DNA of 64,000 nt from Sordariomycetes sp. S80-01Y (Eukaryota; Ascomycota; Sordariomycetes), in contig JAXQJY010000030.1 in NCBI GenBank assembly GCA_037042185.1, positions 868,001 through 932,000 of the forward strand, in the 5' to 3' direction. Below, one piece after another: positions 62,421-64,000 of the stretch (position 1 is the first letter of the stretch; every line of letters begins with the position of its first letter). The translations under genes and the position numbers were made by a program. Under the pieces are notes generated by a model that worked only from the letters and a program-made list of their open reading frames with translations, made no database searches and was not told where the DNA came from.

Positions 62421-63506
62421 TTACACAACAGGCATCATTGCCCCCTTGTTAGCCAACCTATCCGCCGCCTCATTGCCGACGTTTTTCGCATGCGCCGGGA
62501 CCTTCGTGAACTCCGTCTCACCACCCTGCTTGCCCCTCTCCCTGATCAACTTAACAATCGCCTCAATCTCGTCCTTATTCAGCACCGGCTGGCCTGCAGA
62601 GGTCATCCAGTTCTTCACCTCCCACCCTCTGTACCATTTCGTCACACAGTTGAGGCTGTACTGGGAGTCGACGTGGACATTGACGTTTTGGTCCTTGGGT
62701 ACTGACTCAAGGGCGCGTAGGATGGCCATGAGCTCGGCACGGTTGTTGGTCTGCGGATCGCCAGCGAGGCGTGCACCGATGTTACGAGGATCGTTGGGAC
62801 CGAAGAAGACACCAAAGCCAGCCCGGGAGCCGGCCTGACCGTTACCGCGGGAGCTGCCATCGGTGTAGATCTTGAGCGCGCCGTTCTCGTCGAACTGCTC
62901 CCAGGCTTTTGATTCAGACTTGGTGGTCCCATCTTGCCCCTCGTTGGTGCTTTTTGATACTGAGGGACCCTTTTCGAAGGCCTCAATTCCCTCTTTGGTT
63001 CCATGCTGCCTCAACCATTTTCCGAGTTCCTTGATCGTCTCTTTGCTTCCCCACTGTTTGATGAACTTGACAGCCTCGGCCTCCGTCTTGTATGAGTGCT
63101 GCTTCGCGCCCGCGACACCCACACACCTGTCTGGATCATAATTCCTGAAGATGCCAGTCTCTCGCCCGATCGCAACGGCATAGTACTTGTCAGATACCAT
63201 AGCCTGTCCAGCGACGAAGCCCTTGGCCAACTCTGGCGTCGGCCAGCTCTTGTCTGTACGGATATATCAGCGATCTCATTCAGTCGCAAACGGAAAACTC
63301 GCAGACTTACATTGAGCTCCCGGGAACCCATCAATTTGCCGCTTGCACTCGTCCCAGGTCTCGTAGACGCCCGGCGCCCTCCCAACCTTGACTCCGTACC
63401 ATTTCTGTTTCTTCTCCACCTTTGCCTTCTTGTTCCCAGCGGTGGAAGAAGAGGCAGTTGACCCTCCGCTTGGCAAAGCTGTGACAGCTTTCCGTTTCGG
63501 CGGCAT
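62421..63506 (-). CDS. rnh1: ribonuclease H1
   Basis: It cleaves RNA in RNA-DNA hybrids, acting in the nucleus or mitochondria. Exons 63506-63311 and 63253-62421, with a 57-bp intron (GTAAGT...GTACAG) in phase, give 342 residues. A basic N-terminus (MPPKRK; KKAKVEKK) precedes two hybrid-binding (Cauli_VI-type) domains: KWYGVKVGRAPGVYETWDEC (about 35-85, spanning the splice junction), and YYAVAIGRETGIF (about 95-145). The catalytic RNase H domain follows (about 190-342). Its acidic residues are visible: IYTDGSSRGNG, NNRAELMAI, HVDSQYSLNCV and GNEAADRLANKGA. Two binding domains are common in fungal RNase H1. The protein looks complete and functional. Confidence 0.95.
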
Positions 63507-64000
63507 GGTGAAGCGGCCTGGGTGCGGAATGTACGGATCGGCGACGCTGAGGAAATCGAAAAGGCCGTGAAGATCTATCACAGACGGTGGGAGCTTTGGC
63601 CTTTTATCCTCGTTTGCACAAGCAGATTCTGCTCTCCGGTTTGTCGCAAAGCTAGCAACTAGCAGGTTCTGGACGCAATGATGTTGATGCACAATCGGAT
63701 TGGACGGGCGCGCGCGGCGGCAGAGGCAACGAGGGAGGAGTCATAGAAATGCCATGTCGTCTTTGTCAATCTGTGAGGCGTTTCGCGTAGGCCCCAACAG
63801 ACTTCTGCGGGCTGAGGGCAGAGGTTGGACGCGATGATGTTCTTTGTTGGTGTCGATCGGCGGCGGTGACGTGCGGACCGGTATTTGGAGTAGGGTCGCC
63901 AGCGAGTGAAGGTGGGGACCACCCCGACAACGGTAACGGTAACCTAGTGCCCAGGCCGACCAAACTCATGATTGTAATGTTTCTATCCAAGTTATGGATT
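63507..64000. other. RNase H1 upstream region to window end
   Basis: No gene is seen. The minus-strand frames here are short and lack domain features. Confidence 0.5.

Noticed and set aside
1-64000. A secondary-metabolite cluster or linked operon-like system
   Set aside because: Neighbouring genes belong to unrelated core processes, and no backbone synthase, P450 or transporter set is present.

Overview
The window looks like nuclear DNA from a filamentous ascomycete (Pezizomycotina, probably a Sordariomycete). The introns are short (about 40-60 bp), with GT-AG ends and CTAAC- or CTGAC-like branch sites. The gene content fits: VeA, a PREG/Pho80-type cyclin, a fused NADH-type glutamate synthase, a fungal plasma-membrane H+-ATPase and an Mga2/Spt23-type membrane transcription factor. 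I see no intact transposon, rRNA, tRNA or CRISPR. Exon borders were worked out by eye from splice signals and reading phase.

Layout. 0.4-10 kb: FGGY carbohydrate kinase (-), GNAT acetyltransferase (-), a tiny three-exon secreted six-cysteine protein (-) in an AT-richer gene-poor stretch, and a DCAF4-like WD40 protein (-). 11-14.4 kb: the proton pump PMA1 (-). 14.4-23.4 kb: a 9-kb desert, GC-rich near PMA1 and AT-richer from about 21.4 kb. 23.4-29.9 kb: glutamate synthase (-). 29.9-34.7 kb: a second desert. 34.7-41.2 kb: a compact block with Apc15-like (+), Bet1 SNARE (-), Chz1 histone chaperone (-), Emc10 (-) and a Pho80-like cyclin (-). 42.4-45.6 kb: ARMC8/Gid5-like armadillo protein (+). 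45.6-50.5 kb: a third desert, leading into veA (+). 53-54.4 kb: unrecognised basic nuclear-type protein (+). 55-59.4 kb: Mga2/Spt23-like factor (-). 62.4-63.5 kb: RNase H1 (-).

The genes do not form one pathway or biosynthetic cluster. They are mostly core cell functions: nitrogen assimilation, proton pumping, ER and Golgi biogenesis, ubiquitin ligases, chromatin and developmental control. The less ordinary items are the cystine-knot-like secreted peptide, a 13-nt microexon in CHZ1, introns whose retention would keep the frame open (in the Mga2-like and armadillo genes) or replace the regulatory tail (PMA1), a start-stop uORF ahead of veA, and three unusually long gene-free stretches.
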